NCBI GenBank assembly: GCA_015233565.1
Contig: JADFXM010000025.1
Span: forward strand, 43,420-107,419
DNA: 64,000 nucleotides
Source of the DNA: Candidatus Rifleibacteriota bacterium
Lineage (GTDB): Bacteria > Muiribacteriota > Ozemobacteria > Ozemobacterales > Ozemobacteraceae
Direction of reading: 5' to 3'
Made by a program: the position numbers and the translations under genes
In this document: positions 9,112-17,960 of the stretch, piece after piece
How the letters are laid out: every line of letters begins with the position of its first letter
Numbering within the stretch: position 1 is the stretch's first letter
The notes under the pieces: model-generated
Told to the model about the DNA's origin: nothing
Seen by the model: only the letters and a program-made list of their open reading frames with translations
Databases searched by the model: none

Positions 9112-9314
9112 GAATTTCCAGGGCAAACGTACACTTTTTTCGCTGTTAATCAACCTTTTACGAGGTTTCCTGTTGAAGCTACTTTAGCGGGAATTTCGTA
9201 TAAAAAGCTCATTTTTTGAAAAAAATATTAGCAGAAAAATATGATTTATGAAACGGCATTGAAAAGATTAATCGCATCAGATCAACAAAAAGTAAGCGTT
9301 TGCCCTGGAATTTC
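9112..9314. mobile_element. MITE-like inverted-repeat element, family A copy 1
   Basis: The ends are inverted repeats: CAGGGCAAACG followed by ACACTTTTT on the left (from 9119), and the reverse complement of CAGGGCAAACG-N2-TACTTTTT on the right (ending 9307). The 189-bp element is flanked by an exact 7-bp direct repeat GAATTTC (9112-9118 and 9308-9314), as expected for a target-site duplication. The interior is AT-rich and non-coding. A second copy with the same ends and a different interior is at 24876-25024. It fills most of the smc/HEAT divergent gap (9012-9393). No transposase is seen, so movement would need one elsewhere in the genome. Confidence 0.75.
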
Positions 9315-9321
9315 TTTCGCC

Positions 9322-9350
9322 TTGATGAACTCTTTCACAAATGTTAGAAT
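9322..9350 (+). promoter_or_regulatory. sigma70-like promoter for the HEAT-repeat gene
   Basis: TTGATG (9322-9327), 17 bases, TAGAAT (9345-9350), 43 bases before the ATG at 9394. The -35 starts only 8 bases after the flanking repeat of the MITE-like element, so the insertion placed new DNA directly against this promoter. Confidence 0.6.
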
Positions 9351-9393
9351 CACAATTTGAATTTTGGTTTTATTATTCCAAAAGGAACTTTTT

Positions 9394-10551
9394 ATGACCG
9401 AAAACTCGAAAGTAACCAAACTTGAAAAGGGGGAAGTAATGACAGATAGCTGGGAAAATTTTCTGGAATCCCTCTATTCTCAAGATCCAACCCTCAGAGA
9501 AATGGCCGTTTTAGAGCTTCCAATGTGGGCGGAAACCGGAAAGGCAATAAATGAAGTTCTGGAGATTTCGCTTCGTGATAAAGCTAGTTCGGTTGCTCGT
9601 GCGGCTGCAGTAGTTGCAGGACGGATGGGTTTGTCTAACCCCGAGATTTTGGATGTACTTGCTTCGAGAATAAGTGATCCGGATGAGCTCTTTAGAAGAA
9701 CGGTGGTAACCGCTTTAGGGCGCATGGGTCCCTCCGCCATTCCTCTTTTGCTTAGGCTACTCAGTGACCGGGATTTGTTCATCAGGCAATATGCGACTAT
9801 GATTCTTGAACAGATTGGTGAGACTGCTGTTCCTCAGCTGGTTTCTTCACTGAATAACCCTTTATTGAGAAGGTCTGTTGCAGAAATTCTTCATAGAATC
9901 GGTAGTGCTGCTGTTCCTGAATTGTTGAAAGAGGTTGAAGAAGCTAATGCTGAAACGAGGTTCTGTATTATTGACATCCTTGAAAAAATAGGTCCTATTG
10001 TCCTTCCCAGAATGCTCGAAATGATGAAACAATCAGTTGGCCCGCAGCAAGTCAATGATTTTTTCCCTCAATTCGGAATAGATGCTATTCCGCAATTATT
10101 AAGCCTTTTGAGGGACGAGAAAGTTGAAAATAGATGCAAAGCTGCTTCTTCATTGGTCCGAATAGGAAAACCAGCCATCAGGGGCTTGATTACAGCGCTA
10201 ATGGATAATAATCCAAGTGTTTGCTGGCTTGCTGCACAAGCTCTTTCCCAAATCGGCTCTCCAGCAGCTCCTGATTTGATGTATACATTAAGAACTTCAG
10301 GGCAATCCACGCGCTGGGTGATTGGCGAAGTGTTCTTGAAAATGGGGGAGCAGGTGATCCCCTTCCTCCTGGATGGCCTGAAAAATCAGGAAGTCGCCGT
10401 TCGTCAGATTTCAAGTCATGTTCTTGGCGAAATGGGAAGTGTTGGCAGTGTAGCTATAGATGAATTAAACCATGCTTTTGAGAAAGAAACGGATGAAAAT
10501 GTTCGGGAAATAATTAAAACATCCATTGAAAAGTTATCAATTCATGATTGA
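9394..10551 (+). CDS. HEAT-repeat (PBS-lyase-like) protein
   Basis: A 385-residue soluble protein built almost entirely of about 30-residue alpha-helical repeats. Each has the HEAT/PBS-lyase pattern, for example RRTVVTALGRMGPSAIPLLL, then FIRQYATMILEQIGETAVPQLV and ENRCKAASSLVRIGKPAIRGLI. Such repeats stack into a curved scaffold for protein binding; no catalytic domain is attached. ATG at 9394 is chosen because AAAGGAAC sits 7-8 bases upstream; an in-frame TTG at 9364 has no ribosome site. A clear promoter lies at 9322-9350. Another HEAT protein, with zinc ribbons, is at 39411-40736. The binding partner is unknown. Confidence 0.85.
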   Translation: MTENSKVTKLEKGEVMTDSWENFLESLYSQDPTLREMAVLELPMWAETGKAINEVLEISLRDKASSVARAAAVVAGRMGLSNPEILDVLASRISDPDELFRRTVVTALGRMGPSAIPLLLRLLSDRDLFIRQYATMILEQIGETAVPQLVSSLNNPLLRRSVAEILHRIGSAAVPELLKEVEEANAETRFCIIDILEKIGPIVLPRMLEMMKQSVGPQQVNDFFPQFGIDAIPQLLSLLRDEKVENRCKAASSLVRIGKPAIRGLITALMDNNPSVCWLAAQALSQIGSPAAPDLMYTLRTSGQSTRWVIGEVFLKMGEQVIPFLLDGLKNQEVAVRQISSHVLGEMGSVGSVAIDELNHAFEKETDENVREIIKTSIEKLSIHD

Positions 10552-10652
10552 ACAGAGTGCACTTTTCAGGATTTACTACTGGGAAAGACTGACAAATAGA
10601 GAAACGATTAGCATGATTCGTATAGAAAAATTTAAAGCGAGGAGTTAATGCA

Positions 10653-11120
10653 ATGTCGAAACGAGTTCCTGAGCTCACTTGGCAGGATAAAGCAATTTTG
10701 GTTGTTATTCCGATTGTGGTACTGGTTATTTTCATAGCAGCAAATCATTTGACCAAAGATTTAACGGTATATGATGCTTTTTCTCAAAGACTTCCTAAAA
10801 TTGAAGTCAGGGATGGTGGCATGATTCACGAAGTTCTTCCCATCACGAAAAACGGAACTGAATCTTCGCAGATTTGCCGCGTTCAAAACAGAGAAGGATC
10901 TCATGAATTTACTTTTGTTTATCATGTGCAAGGTTCCGAGACAATGAATCTTCAGCCGGGGCGGTTACTCCAGTTTTACGGAGAATTCAAGTTTGATGAA
11001 AAAGGTGGAACGATAGAAATTCCCTATAAAGGGAAAAGCGGGCGATTGGCAGGTTGGGCGGTTTACGAGAATCACAGATATTACTCCAAAACAGAAGACC
11101 AGGACAGGGGAAAGATGTAG
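10653..11120 (+). CDS. membrane-anchored protein resembling DUF3465
   Basis: A 155-residue protein with a single N-terminal membrane helix (about residues 14-34) and an exported domain. The domain contains GRLLQFYGEFKFDEKGGTIEIPYK and then GRLAGWAVYENHRYY. That order (beta strands, GE-[FY], KGG, then GW with a His-Tyr end) resembles the DUF3465 family, small envelope proteins of unknown function; this match is from memory and not verified. An AGCGAGGAG ribosome site precedes the ATG. It lies 101 bases after the HEAT gene on the same strand and may be co-transcribed. Confidence 0.7.
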   Translation: MSKRVPELTWQDKAILVVIPIVVLVIFIAANHLTKDLTVYDAFSQRLPKIEVRDGGMIHEVLPITKNGTESSQICRVQNREGSHEFTFVYHVQGSETMNLQPGRLLQFYGEFKFDEKGGTIEIPYKGKSGRLAGWAVYENHRYYSKTEDQDRGKM

Positions 11121-11175
11121 TTCACCGTTCAAAAGGTTTACCAAGGGAAAGGAATTTCCAAAAAGGGATGAAAAA

Positions 11176-11835
11176 ATGGAAAATAGCGTAGAAGTCTATA
11201 AGACTCTTTTAAGTGATGTTTTTGCAAAATTGATGACATTTACTCTCGGTGAGGAGTTTGATGAAGAGCTAGGTGCTTCACTCGAACTGTTTTACAATCT
11301 CAAGGAGGGTGATTCCTACGAATTTGATCCGGAAAATGAATTTCTTTTCTTATCCTGGTTTTTACTCGACGACACAGATACAGAAGGAAAAGCCCTAATT
11401 CATCGATTTCTTGACAGAAATGCTTCCAAGCTTTCCCAACTTGAAAATCAAGTTTGCCTTGCTCTAATGGATACGCATTTGACAATGTTGGAAGTCCAGG
11501 ATATTGATCCAAGCCGTTCTATTAAACTGAAGGACCTATTCCTTGGAGAGGAATTCGAAGTAGCTGAAGCTTCCGGAGCTGATGAAAAGTTTCGGAAGAA
11601 CCTTTTGTATACGCGGGTATTGCGGTTGGGTGAAACTAGATTTTTGGTCGGGGCCGGTACTTTTCTTTCTCCAGGGTTGAAAGATCCCATTTTGACTTTT
11701 ATCTCAAAGGAATATCAGCGCGAGTGCGAGGCTGGAGAGCCACTTTCCTTCAAGCAATTCCTAAAGGAAAATGGAGAGTTGATAAATTGGTGGATATGCG
11801 CTTGGCAAAAGGGTGGAGAAATAGAGTATAACTGA
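11176..11835 (+). CDS. hypothetical acidic soluble protein
   Basis: A 219-residue protein without signal peptide or membrane helix, rich in Glu and Asp. The first half looks alpha-helical (EFLFLSWFLLDDTDTEGKAL, then IHRFLDRN). The middle has a beta-rich part, SIKLKDLFLGEEFEVAEA, followed by LLYTRVLRLGETRFLVG. The overall pattern recalls the non-zinc part of some SEC-C-associated bacterial proteins, but the SEC-C cysteines are absent and I would not assign a function. ATG at 11176 follows AAAGGGATGAAAAA, giving a fair ribosome site. It lies 55 bases after the DUF3465-like gene and is probably in the same transcript. Confidence 0.72.
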   Translation: MENSVEVYKTLLSDVFAKLMTFTLGEEFDEELGASLELFYNLKEGDSYEFDPENEFLFLSWFLLDDTDTEGKALIHRFLDRNASKLSQLENQVCLALMDTHLTMLEVQDIDPSRSIKLKDLFLGEEFEVAEASGADEKFRKNLLYTRVLRLGETRFLVGAGTFLSPGLKDPILTFISKEYQRECEAGEPLSFKQFLKENGELINWWICAWQKGGEIEYN

Positions 11836-11979
11836 TTCTCTGGCCATAAATTTAAGAAACTCCCACTTTATGTCGATTTATTAAATTTTATTTCGCAATC
11901 TTTTTTAAAGTTAGTTTTTGAGCGACACATTGATTTAAAATATTGCTAAAGATTTTCCAAAACGAGGGGATATCCTGAA

Positions 11980-13239
11980 ATGAAGTTTGCCAGTTTTGAT
12001 TCGCTGAATCAGTCGAATAAGAAAACAGCTCTATTAAGCATAAAAGACTCCCCGACAAAAAAGAAAGAAGATTTTTTTCTGACTTTACATGCTTTGTTAG
12101 ACCCTGATTCCCAGGTAAAACTTACTGCCAAGCTTGTTTATGCTGCATTTCAAAACGAAGAATATTATCTGGATTTGAAAGGCTTAAGCCAGGAAGAGAT
12201 CCAGAAAAAAGTCGAAGAGGAATTCAAGGAACTTCAGGGAGCTCGACCGATTTTAATCGAATGGGATGGCGGGATTGACCAGCCAGTCATGGCAAAAAAT
12301 CTCCAAAATCGGCTTAGAAAAGCTGAAGTAAGCGGTGAATGGGACGGCTCATTTCCTCAATCAGCCCAAATACTTAATTCTCTTCGTGAAGACACTCAGG
12401 GAATGATTAAATCGCAGTTGCATGCGGGTGAGGAGACAAAACATTCTTTCATCGCTTGTTATCATGAAGGCTTGAAGCCTTTCAGGGACGCGCATCGCAC
12501 TTTAGATAGTACTACAACTGTTTCTGTAGTAAATTTGAGCCATTTTCATTTTGAATTGCCTGAATTTCCGAATATTCAGGCAATGTTTTCCTTGCTGGAA
12601 CGGCCAATTTACCTCTTGGTTCTTTTGACAACTGAAAGATTGATAATTTTCCTTAGAGATCAGATCAGAACTTCGAGAGCATCGGTACAAGCCATACCAT
12701 TTTCTCAGATGAAAAGAGTTTCAAGTGTTCAAACGCAACGCGGAGTTACTGTTGAAATTGAAACAGATGGTGATCTTTTTAAAATTCCCAATCTCCTTTC
12801 ACAAGATGGAACTGACCTGGACCGGCTTCTTCGCGAGCAAAGTATTTCGGCAATTGAAGCTGATGAGAAAATGCCACAACCTGCCCGTGAATCTCGTGAA
12901 TTAAACAAAGAAATGAATCTGGAAGCCCCGAAAGAGGTGCCCCCTACGCTAATTATCGCTGAACAAACACAGAGCCCGGTTATAGAGAAAAATATTGAGA
13001 TTTTGGAAGAGCGAATCGGAGCTCAAGACAGCTCCGCCGAAAAAATTTCCCTTCCTGAGATGGTTGAAGAGGTTAAAGCCACAGCATATTCAGATTCGAA
13101 TGAAGCAATGGAAGGAATGTTTAAAGCGCTCGACGATGCTCTGAACTCATACAAAGCCGCAGTCCGCCTGGGAGCACCAAGAAGTGCACTAATAGAAAGA
13201 TGGTTTACTGCGTTTGTAAATGAAATTAAGAAAAGCTGA
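11980..13239 (+). CDS. hypothetical protein with a possible bacterial PH-like domain
   Basis: A 419-residue soluble protein. The N-terminal 200 residues are not recognised. Residues about 205-275 read LLVLLTTERLIIFLRDQI, then a basic strand, IPFSQMKRVSSVQTQ and a Gly-Val-rich beta segment ending FKIPNL; this alternation is typical of bacterial PH-like (bPH) domains that bind membranes or proteins. A Glu/Pro/Ala-rich linker (about 290-365) separates this from a short helical C terminus. GAGGGGATATCCTGAA before the ATG includes a strong GAGGGG ribosome site. The PH assignment is pattern-based; a search against structural models would settle it. Confidence 0.72.
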   Translation: MKFASFDSLNQSNKKTALLSIKDSPTKKKEDFFLTLHALLDPDSQVKLTAKLVYAAFQNEEYYLDLKGLSQEEIQKKVEEEFKELQGARPILIEWDGGIDQPVMAKNLQNRLRKAEVSGEWDGSFPQSAQILNSLREDTQGMIKSQLHAGEETKHSFIACYHEGLKPFRDAHRTLDSTTTVSVVNLSHFHFELPEFPNIQAMFSLLERPIYLLVLLTTERLIIFLRDQIRTSRASVQAIPFSQMKRVSSVQTQRGVTVEIETDGDLFKIPNLLSQDGTDLDRLLREQSISAIEADEKMPQPARESRELNKEMNLEAPKEVPPTLIIAEQTQSPVIEKNIEILEERIGAQDSSAEKISLPEMVEEVKATAYSDSNEAMEGMFKALDDALNSYKAAVRLGAPRSALIERWFTAFVNEIKKS

Positions 13240-13387
13240 TTTTTTATTTCATCGTTTAAAACCACTTCCTTTGGGCGTGGTCAGAGACATATGGCTCTGC
13301 CGGTCAGTTGCTGTAGCCAGCGTGAGCGGTTGTTCTTGATTGATACCCCACGTATGAAGACAATTCGCCCCCTCTGGTGGTGGTCAT

Positions 13388-15046
13388 TTACTTGCTTAGG
13401 ATTTCTTTCACTTTTGCGACAATTTTTTTTGCTGAGAAAGGCTTTTGAATAAATTCCAAGCCGGCGTTCAATTTTCCTTGTTGGGTGATAATATCTGCGG
13501 TGTACCCGGACATGAACAATTGTTTCATTTTGGGAAATAGGGCTTGAAGTTTTTCTGCGAGTTCCAAGCCGTTCATATTAGGCATTATCACATCAGTAAT
13601 CAGAATATGAATATCTCCCCTCCATTTTCTGGTAATAAGAAGCGCTTCATCTGGTGTTTGGGCAGTTAGAACCCGATACCCGGCATTTTCCAGCATTGCC
13701 TTTAGCACGTCCAGAAGTGAGGGTTCGTCTTCCACAACCAAAATGGTTTCAGTACCTTGTTGGGTAGGTGCAATGCCAGCTTGGACTTGTACACTCTCAG
13801 GTGCACCAAAAAACCGGGGTAAGTAAATCCTGAAGGTTGTTCCTTTACCGGGCTCGCTTCGGACATCAATAGATCCATTATTTTGCTTAACCACACCATA
13901 GACGGTCGAAAGACCAAGACCAGCGCCTTTTTCCACTCCTTTTGTGGTAAAGAAAGGCTCAAAGATGTTGTCGAGAGTTTCCTGGCTCATTCCGGAACCA
14001 TTATCACTGATAGTGAGTAGGACATAATCCCCGGGGGTTAGGTCTTGAATCTCGACACCCTTGGATTTAGGCGAATTAACGTTTTCCGCGTGAATAGTGA
14101 TTTTTCCCACATTAGTAATGGCGTCTTTGGCATTGACACACAAATTTGTCAGGATCTGGGCAATTTGTGAGGGATCTGCTTTGACAAGGCCCAGATCGGT
14201 CTCGACAACCCAGTCTAATATGATGTTTTCACCGATAAGCCGTCGTAGCATTTTCAGCATTCCACCGATTGTTTCGTTAAGATTGAGTACTTCGGGAACG
14301 AAAGGCTGTTTTCGGGCGAAGGCAAGAAGTTGACCCGTGAGATCAGCTGAACGTTGGGCAACTTGAAGGATCTGCAGAATATTTGTATGCAGAGGGTGCG
14401 TCTGGTCCATTTTATTCAACGCAAAGTCAGCATGTCCCAGGATTATCCCAAGATTGTTGTTGAAATCATGGGCGACTCCACCTGCTAATCTTCCAATAGC
14501 TTCCATTTTTCTGGCCTGATGTAATTGGGCCTGGAGTTCTTCACGTTCTTTTTCAGCCTGTTTTCGCTGGGAAATGTCAGTCAAGGTGATGTGGAAAATT
14601 TCTGTCCCGTCAAGTTTTTGTGTAATATTTGCATTCATATTTGCCCAGACCGTGGTTAAGTCTTTTCTATTCATTCGCAAATCGAGCGCCTTTGGCGTCT
14701 TCGTTTCAAGAAGTTGTTTGCGAAACAAATAATAGTTGTCCTGATCAGCAGGAAAAATGAATCTGGATAGTGGTTGCGCCTCCAGTTCCTTTCGGTGGGA
14801 CCCTAACAAGCAGGCAAAAGCGAGATTTGCATCCAAAATAACTCCATTTCCGTCGATGTTGACATACCCAACAGGTGCCAGATCAAATAAATCAAAGTAG
14901 CGCCTCTGGGAAACTTCAAGTTCCGCATGTATCCTGCGCAATTCATCATTCTGCATTTTCAGCTCAATCTGGTGAGTCTGCAGATCACTCAGAATTTTCT
15001 GCATCTCTTCAAGCGTGTCACTATCACGGCTTGTTTTTGGGGTCAT
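13388..15046 (-). CDS. PAS-domain hybrid histidine kinase with C-terminal receiver
   Basis: A 552-residue cytoplasmic protein. A short N-terminal coiled coil leads into a PAS domain (about 45-165), a HisKA-type dimerisation helix with phospho-accepting His193 (GGVAHDFNNNLG), and an HATPase domain with the N, G1 (DNGSGM) and G2 (GAGLGLSTVYG) boxes. A receiver domain follows (about 433-552) with Asp485 as predicted phosphorylation site and Lys535. The HDFNN histidine box is typical of sensor kinases with a fused receiver. The ATG lies inside the end of the CheB-CheR gene (23-base overlap), so the two are probably made together and act in one signalling pathway. No DNA-binding output domain is present. 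Confidence 0.93.
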   Translation of the reverse strand: MTPKTSRDSDTLEEMQKILSDLQTHQIELKMQNDELRRIHAELEVSQRRYFDLFDLAPVGYVNIDGNGVILDANLAFACLLGSHRKELEAQPLSRFIFPADQDNYYLFRKQLLETKTPKALDLRMNRKDLTTVWANMNANITQKLDGTEIFHITLTDISQRKQAEKEREELQAQLHQARKMEAIGRLAGGVAHDFNNNLGIILGHADFALNKMDQTHPLHTNILQILQVAQRSADLTGQLLAFARKQPFVPEVLNLNETIGGMLKMLRRLIGENIILDWVVETDLGLVKADPSQIAQILTNLCVNAKDAITNVGKITIHAENVNSPKSKGVEIQDLTPGDYVLLTISDNGSGMSQETLDNIFEPFFTTKGVEKGAGLGLSTVYGVVKQNNGSIDVRSEPGKGTTFRIYLPRFFGAPESVQVQAGIAPTQQGTETILVVEDEPSLLDVLKAMLENAGYRVLTAQTPDEALLITRKWRGDIHILITDVIMPNMNGLELAEKLQALFPKMKQLFMSGYTADIITQQGKLNAGLEFIQKPFSAKKIVAKVKEILSK

Positions 15047-17756
15047 ATCTGTTCCCTTTCTGCATTATTTCGGAAATATTCATAAAGGTGATAACTGCGC
15101 CTTCGATTACGTTTTCGAGCGTACGGTATGGAAGAATTCTCATTATGAACCATTCGCCCGAATTCCTTTGAACTTCGATTTCTTTAGGGATCAGATTATC
15201 CAATACAGCTTGAATGTCTTCTTGTAAGCGGTTATAGCCGATCAGATTAGTTACAATATGATTTACAGGGCGTCCTATATCTGACTGGATGAGGTTTATG
15301 ATATGAGTGACTGTGGGTGTAAATCGCAGAATACGCAATTGATGATCGACAAAAATGGTGCCGATTCCTGGGCCGGCCAATAAATTATTCATATCATTGT
15401 TAACCCTTGATAAATCAACTATCTTCGTTTGAAGCTCGGAGTTAACTGTGGCCAGTTCCTCGTTTACAGATTGCAGTTCTTCCTTTGAGGTTTCAAGTTC
15501 TTCATTGGCGGATTGAAGCTCTTCGTTGATTGACTGCATTTCCTCGTTGGAGGATTTGAGTTCTTCTATGGCAGTCTCGAATTTTTCATTGGTGGCCTGA
15601 AGGTATTCTTCTTTGGCCTGAAGTTCTTGTGTCAATGAAAAAATTCTCGCACTGGTGCCTTTGGGTGTTCCCTTTACAATTTTTGCGGGCACCCGTTCAG
15701 TTGATAAACCAACGGTTTTTTCGAAATGCTTAATTTCAGCGTGCTGATTCTCAAAAATTATCAGAAACAATGTTTTTGACCCATTTTTTGGCGCTAAACT
15801 CGAATCTGCATTAACAGGGTGAACCGACATATTAACACTCAAAAAATCATCATTAGCTTTGACCCACAAGTTCGGACAGAAGACTGCCTCTTTATTTGAA
15901 GCTGCTTTGCGCAAAGCAATCGTCAGTTTGCGTTGTAAACCTTCGCGGGCCATTTTAAAAACATTGTTGGTTCCTGGTTCACCGGGAGTTGGTTCCAGAT
16001 ACAAACCCGACCGTCCATGAAGGTAGAGAATGTCTCCCTGTTCGTTAACCAAAACAGCAACGGGAGCATACAATTGAAGCAACACTTGTTCTGTTAGCTC
16101 ACGAAGTGACATTTTGCCTTCACTGTGCCCTTTTCCTAAAAGGATTGGGGTCATTATTTCCCCCTTAAGTTTTGGGAAAAACTCCCCAATTATTGGAAGG
16201 TGAGGGCCGATGTAATCTTCTTTGCGTTGATATAGTTTTACTTTTGGGTTAAGTGTTTGAAAAAGTTCCGAAAATTCACCAATAGATTCGGAGGTCCCTA
16301 GGAGAAGGTATCCCCCTGGGTTTAGCGAATAATGAAACAATGGAAAAAGCTTCTTTTGAAGTTCTGCTCCCATGTAGATCAATAAATTTCGGCAGCTTAT
16401 CAATGCCAATTTTGAAATGGGAGGGTCTTTGATCACGTTCTGTTTGGAAAAAATCAGCATATCACGAATGGTTTTGTGTATGCGATAAGCGCTACCATCG
16501 GGAATCATTACAAAAAAACGTGCCAGACGTTCAGGTGAGATGTCCGCGGAAATATTGGCACTATATATACCTATGCGTGCAATATCAATAGCCTGGCCGT
16601 CAATGTCGGTTGCAAAAATCTGTGCTTTGAAATTTTGCTTTAATTGCTCCATGTGCTCCTGCAGAAGGATTGCTATTGAATAAGCTTCTTCGCCAGTGGA
16701 GCAGCCTGGGACCCAAATACGAACTGTTGCGCTTGAAGGTTTTCCGGCAAAAAGCTTTGGAATAACTACTTTTTCCAAAGCTTTGAAAGCTTCGGGATCC
16801 CGAAAAAAAGAGGTAACTCCAATTAATAAGTCCTGAAATAACGCAACTATTTCTGCAGGAGTCTGTTGCATGTATCGAGCGTATTCGTCAAGGGTTTCAA
16901 TCTGATGAACTGCCATGCGTCTCATTATTCGACGGTTTATTGTGCTGGGTTTATACATGGAAAAATCATTTTCGGTCTTTCCACGCAGTAAGAAAAATAT
17001 CTTCCTCAGTGCATTTTCTGCATCAGCCTCCGGTTTTGACGTTTTTGCAACTTGAGGTTTTTTTCCAAAAGCATGAGACAGGTATAGTTTCAACTGCGCA
17101 GGCATTTCTGCCGGCGGCAGAATATAGTCCACAAGACCGGTTGCAATGGAGCTACGTGGCATTCCATCGTATTCAGCGGACTCGGGATTTTGGGATATCA
17201 CCATTCCGCCTTCGCCTTTGATTGCACGAACACCAGCCGAACCATCACTTCCAGTGCCGGACAGAATGATGCCGATGGCCCGCTCGTGTTGGTCTTCCGC
17301 CAACGAACGAAAGAAAAAATCGATTGGTAGACGCTGACCACGCGGAGTGGAAAATTCAAGCAAATGTAATGTTCCCTGCTGAAAGGCCATATTGCAATTG
17401 GGTGGAATGATGTAAATTGAGTCAAGCTTTACTTTCATGCCATCTTCGACTTCGAAAACCGGCATTCGGGTATAGCGCTTAACAATCTCGCTTAGAATGC
17501 TTTTATGGTCTGGTGAAAGATGTTGAACCAGAATAAAAACCATTCCTATCTCAGAATCAGCGGGCATTCCGGAAAAGAAAGCTTCGAATGCAGACAGGCC
17601 TCCCGCCGATGCTCCGATGCCGACGACAGGAAAACTCTGAGGTGTAATTTCAACCTCATCTGGCACGATCAGACTTTTGGGCTCTAGCTTTTCTTTAATT
17701 TTTTTCACTTTTGACGATAATCCTTGACAATGCTCTTGTTGGCTGGTGCGCTCCAC
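15024..17756 (-). CDS. CheB-CheR fusion protein with coiled coil and C-terminal PAS domain
   Basis: This 910-residue protein joins both chemoreceptor-modifying enzymes. The CheB methylesterase domain (about 42-225) has Ser50 in GIGASAGG, His79 and GTGSDGSAG, but no receiver in front. The CheR methyltransferase (about 250-525) has the SAM-binding VPGCSTGEEAYSIA and a conserved SCRNLLIYM. A strongly heptad-patterned coiled coil (about 700-780, repeated NEEL units) connects to a PAS domain. Such fusions are typical of non-canonical signalling hubs, often with a hybrid kinase as here. The start is GTG; no better start is in frame. A good promoter is at 17933-17960, and an inverted repeat spans the start. 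Confidence 0.93.
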   Translation of the reverse strand: MERTSQQEHCQGLSSKVKKIKEKLEPKSLIVPDEVEITPQSFPVVGIGASAGGLSAFEAFFSGMPADSEIGMVFILVQHLSPDHKSILSEIVKRYTRMPVFEVEDGMKVKLDSIYIIPPNCNMAFQQGTLHLLEFSTPRGQRLPIDFFFRSLAEDQHERAIGIILSGTGSDGSAGVRAIKGEGGMVISQNPESAEYDGMPRSSIATGLVDYILPPAEMPAQLKLYLSHAFGKKPQVAKTSKPEADAENALRKIFFLLRGKTENDFSMYKPSTINRRIMRRMAVHQIETLDEYARYMQQTPAEIVALFQDLLIGVTSFFRDPEAFKALEKVVIPKLFAGKPSSATVRIWVPGCSTGEEAYSIAILLQEHMEQLKQNFKAQIFATDIDGQAIDIARIGIYSANISADISPERLARFFVMIPDGSAYRIHKTIRDMLIFSKQNVIKDPPISKLALISCRNLLIYMGAELQKKLFPLFHYSLNPGGYLLLGTSESIGEFSELFQTLNPKVKLYQRKEDYIGPHLPIIGEFFPKLKGEIMTPILLGKGHSEGKMSLRELTEQVLLQLYAPVAVLVNEQGDILYLHGRSGLYLEPTPGEPGTNNVFKMAREGLQRKLTIALRKAASNKEAVFCPNLWVKANDDFLSVNMSVHPVNADSSLAPKNGSKTLFLIIFENQHAEIKHFEKTVGLSTERVPAKIVKGTPKGTSARIFSLTQELQAKEEYLQATNEKFETAIEELKSSNEEMQSINEELQSANEELETSKEELQSVNEELATVNSELQTKIVDLSRVNNDMNNLLAGPGIGTIFVDHQLRILRFTPTVTHIINLIQSDIGRPVNHIVTNLIGYNRLQEDIQAVLDNLIPKEIEVQRNSGEWFIMRILPYRTLENVIEGAVITFMNISEIMQKGNRYDPKNKP

Positions 17757-17820
17757 CAGCCAATGGCCCGGATAATGAGCACCACTCGAAGTCTATTTTT
17801 TTGCAGTGATCAGCCAACAA
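17736..17820 (-). repeat. inverted repeat spanning the CheB-CheR translation start
   Basis: TTGTTGGCTG (17736-17745) and its perfect complement CAGCCAACAA (17811-17820) flank the GTG start. In the mRNA the upstream arm could pair with codons 4-7 and bury the start region. Loop length is 65 bases, so this is a possibility rather than a demonstrated structure. Confidence 0.4.
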
Positions 17821-17932
17821 ACAGATCGAGTTGATACACAAAGACGCTTCTCATCCTGGGAATTGGGTCAGGAATTTTGTTTGGTTCGGGAGGTGAAAAC
17901 ATTCTTTCTCTGTGCAGCTCTCCATGACCTAT

Positions 17933-17960
17933 ATTATAAAGCATTCCAAGTCCAAGTCAA
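17933..17960 (-). promoter_or_regulatory. sigma70-like promoter for the CheB-CheR/kinase operon
   Basis: On the minus strand TTGACT (17960-17955), 16 bases, TATAAT (17938-17933). It would give a leader of about 170 bases ahead of the GTG at 17756, which includes the inverted repeat at 17736-17820. Confidence 0.65.

Noticed and set aside
8713..9219. 168-codon plus-strand open frame over the start of smc
   Set aside because: Lies antisense to the conserved SMC ATPase domain and extends into the MITE-like element.
13240..13387. Word GCTCTGCCGGT at 13295 shared with the element at 24936
   Set aside because: The match is only 11 bases and the flanks do not carry the element ends, so a third copy cannot be claimed.
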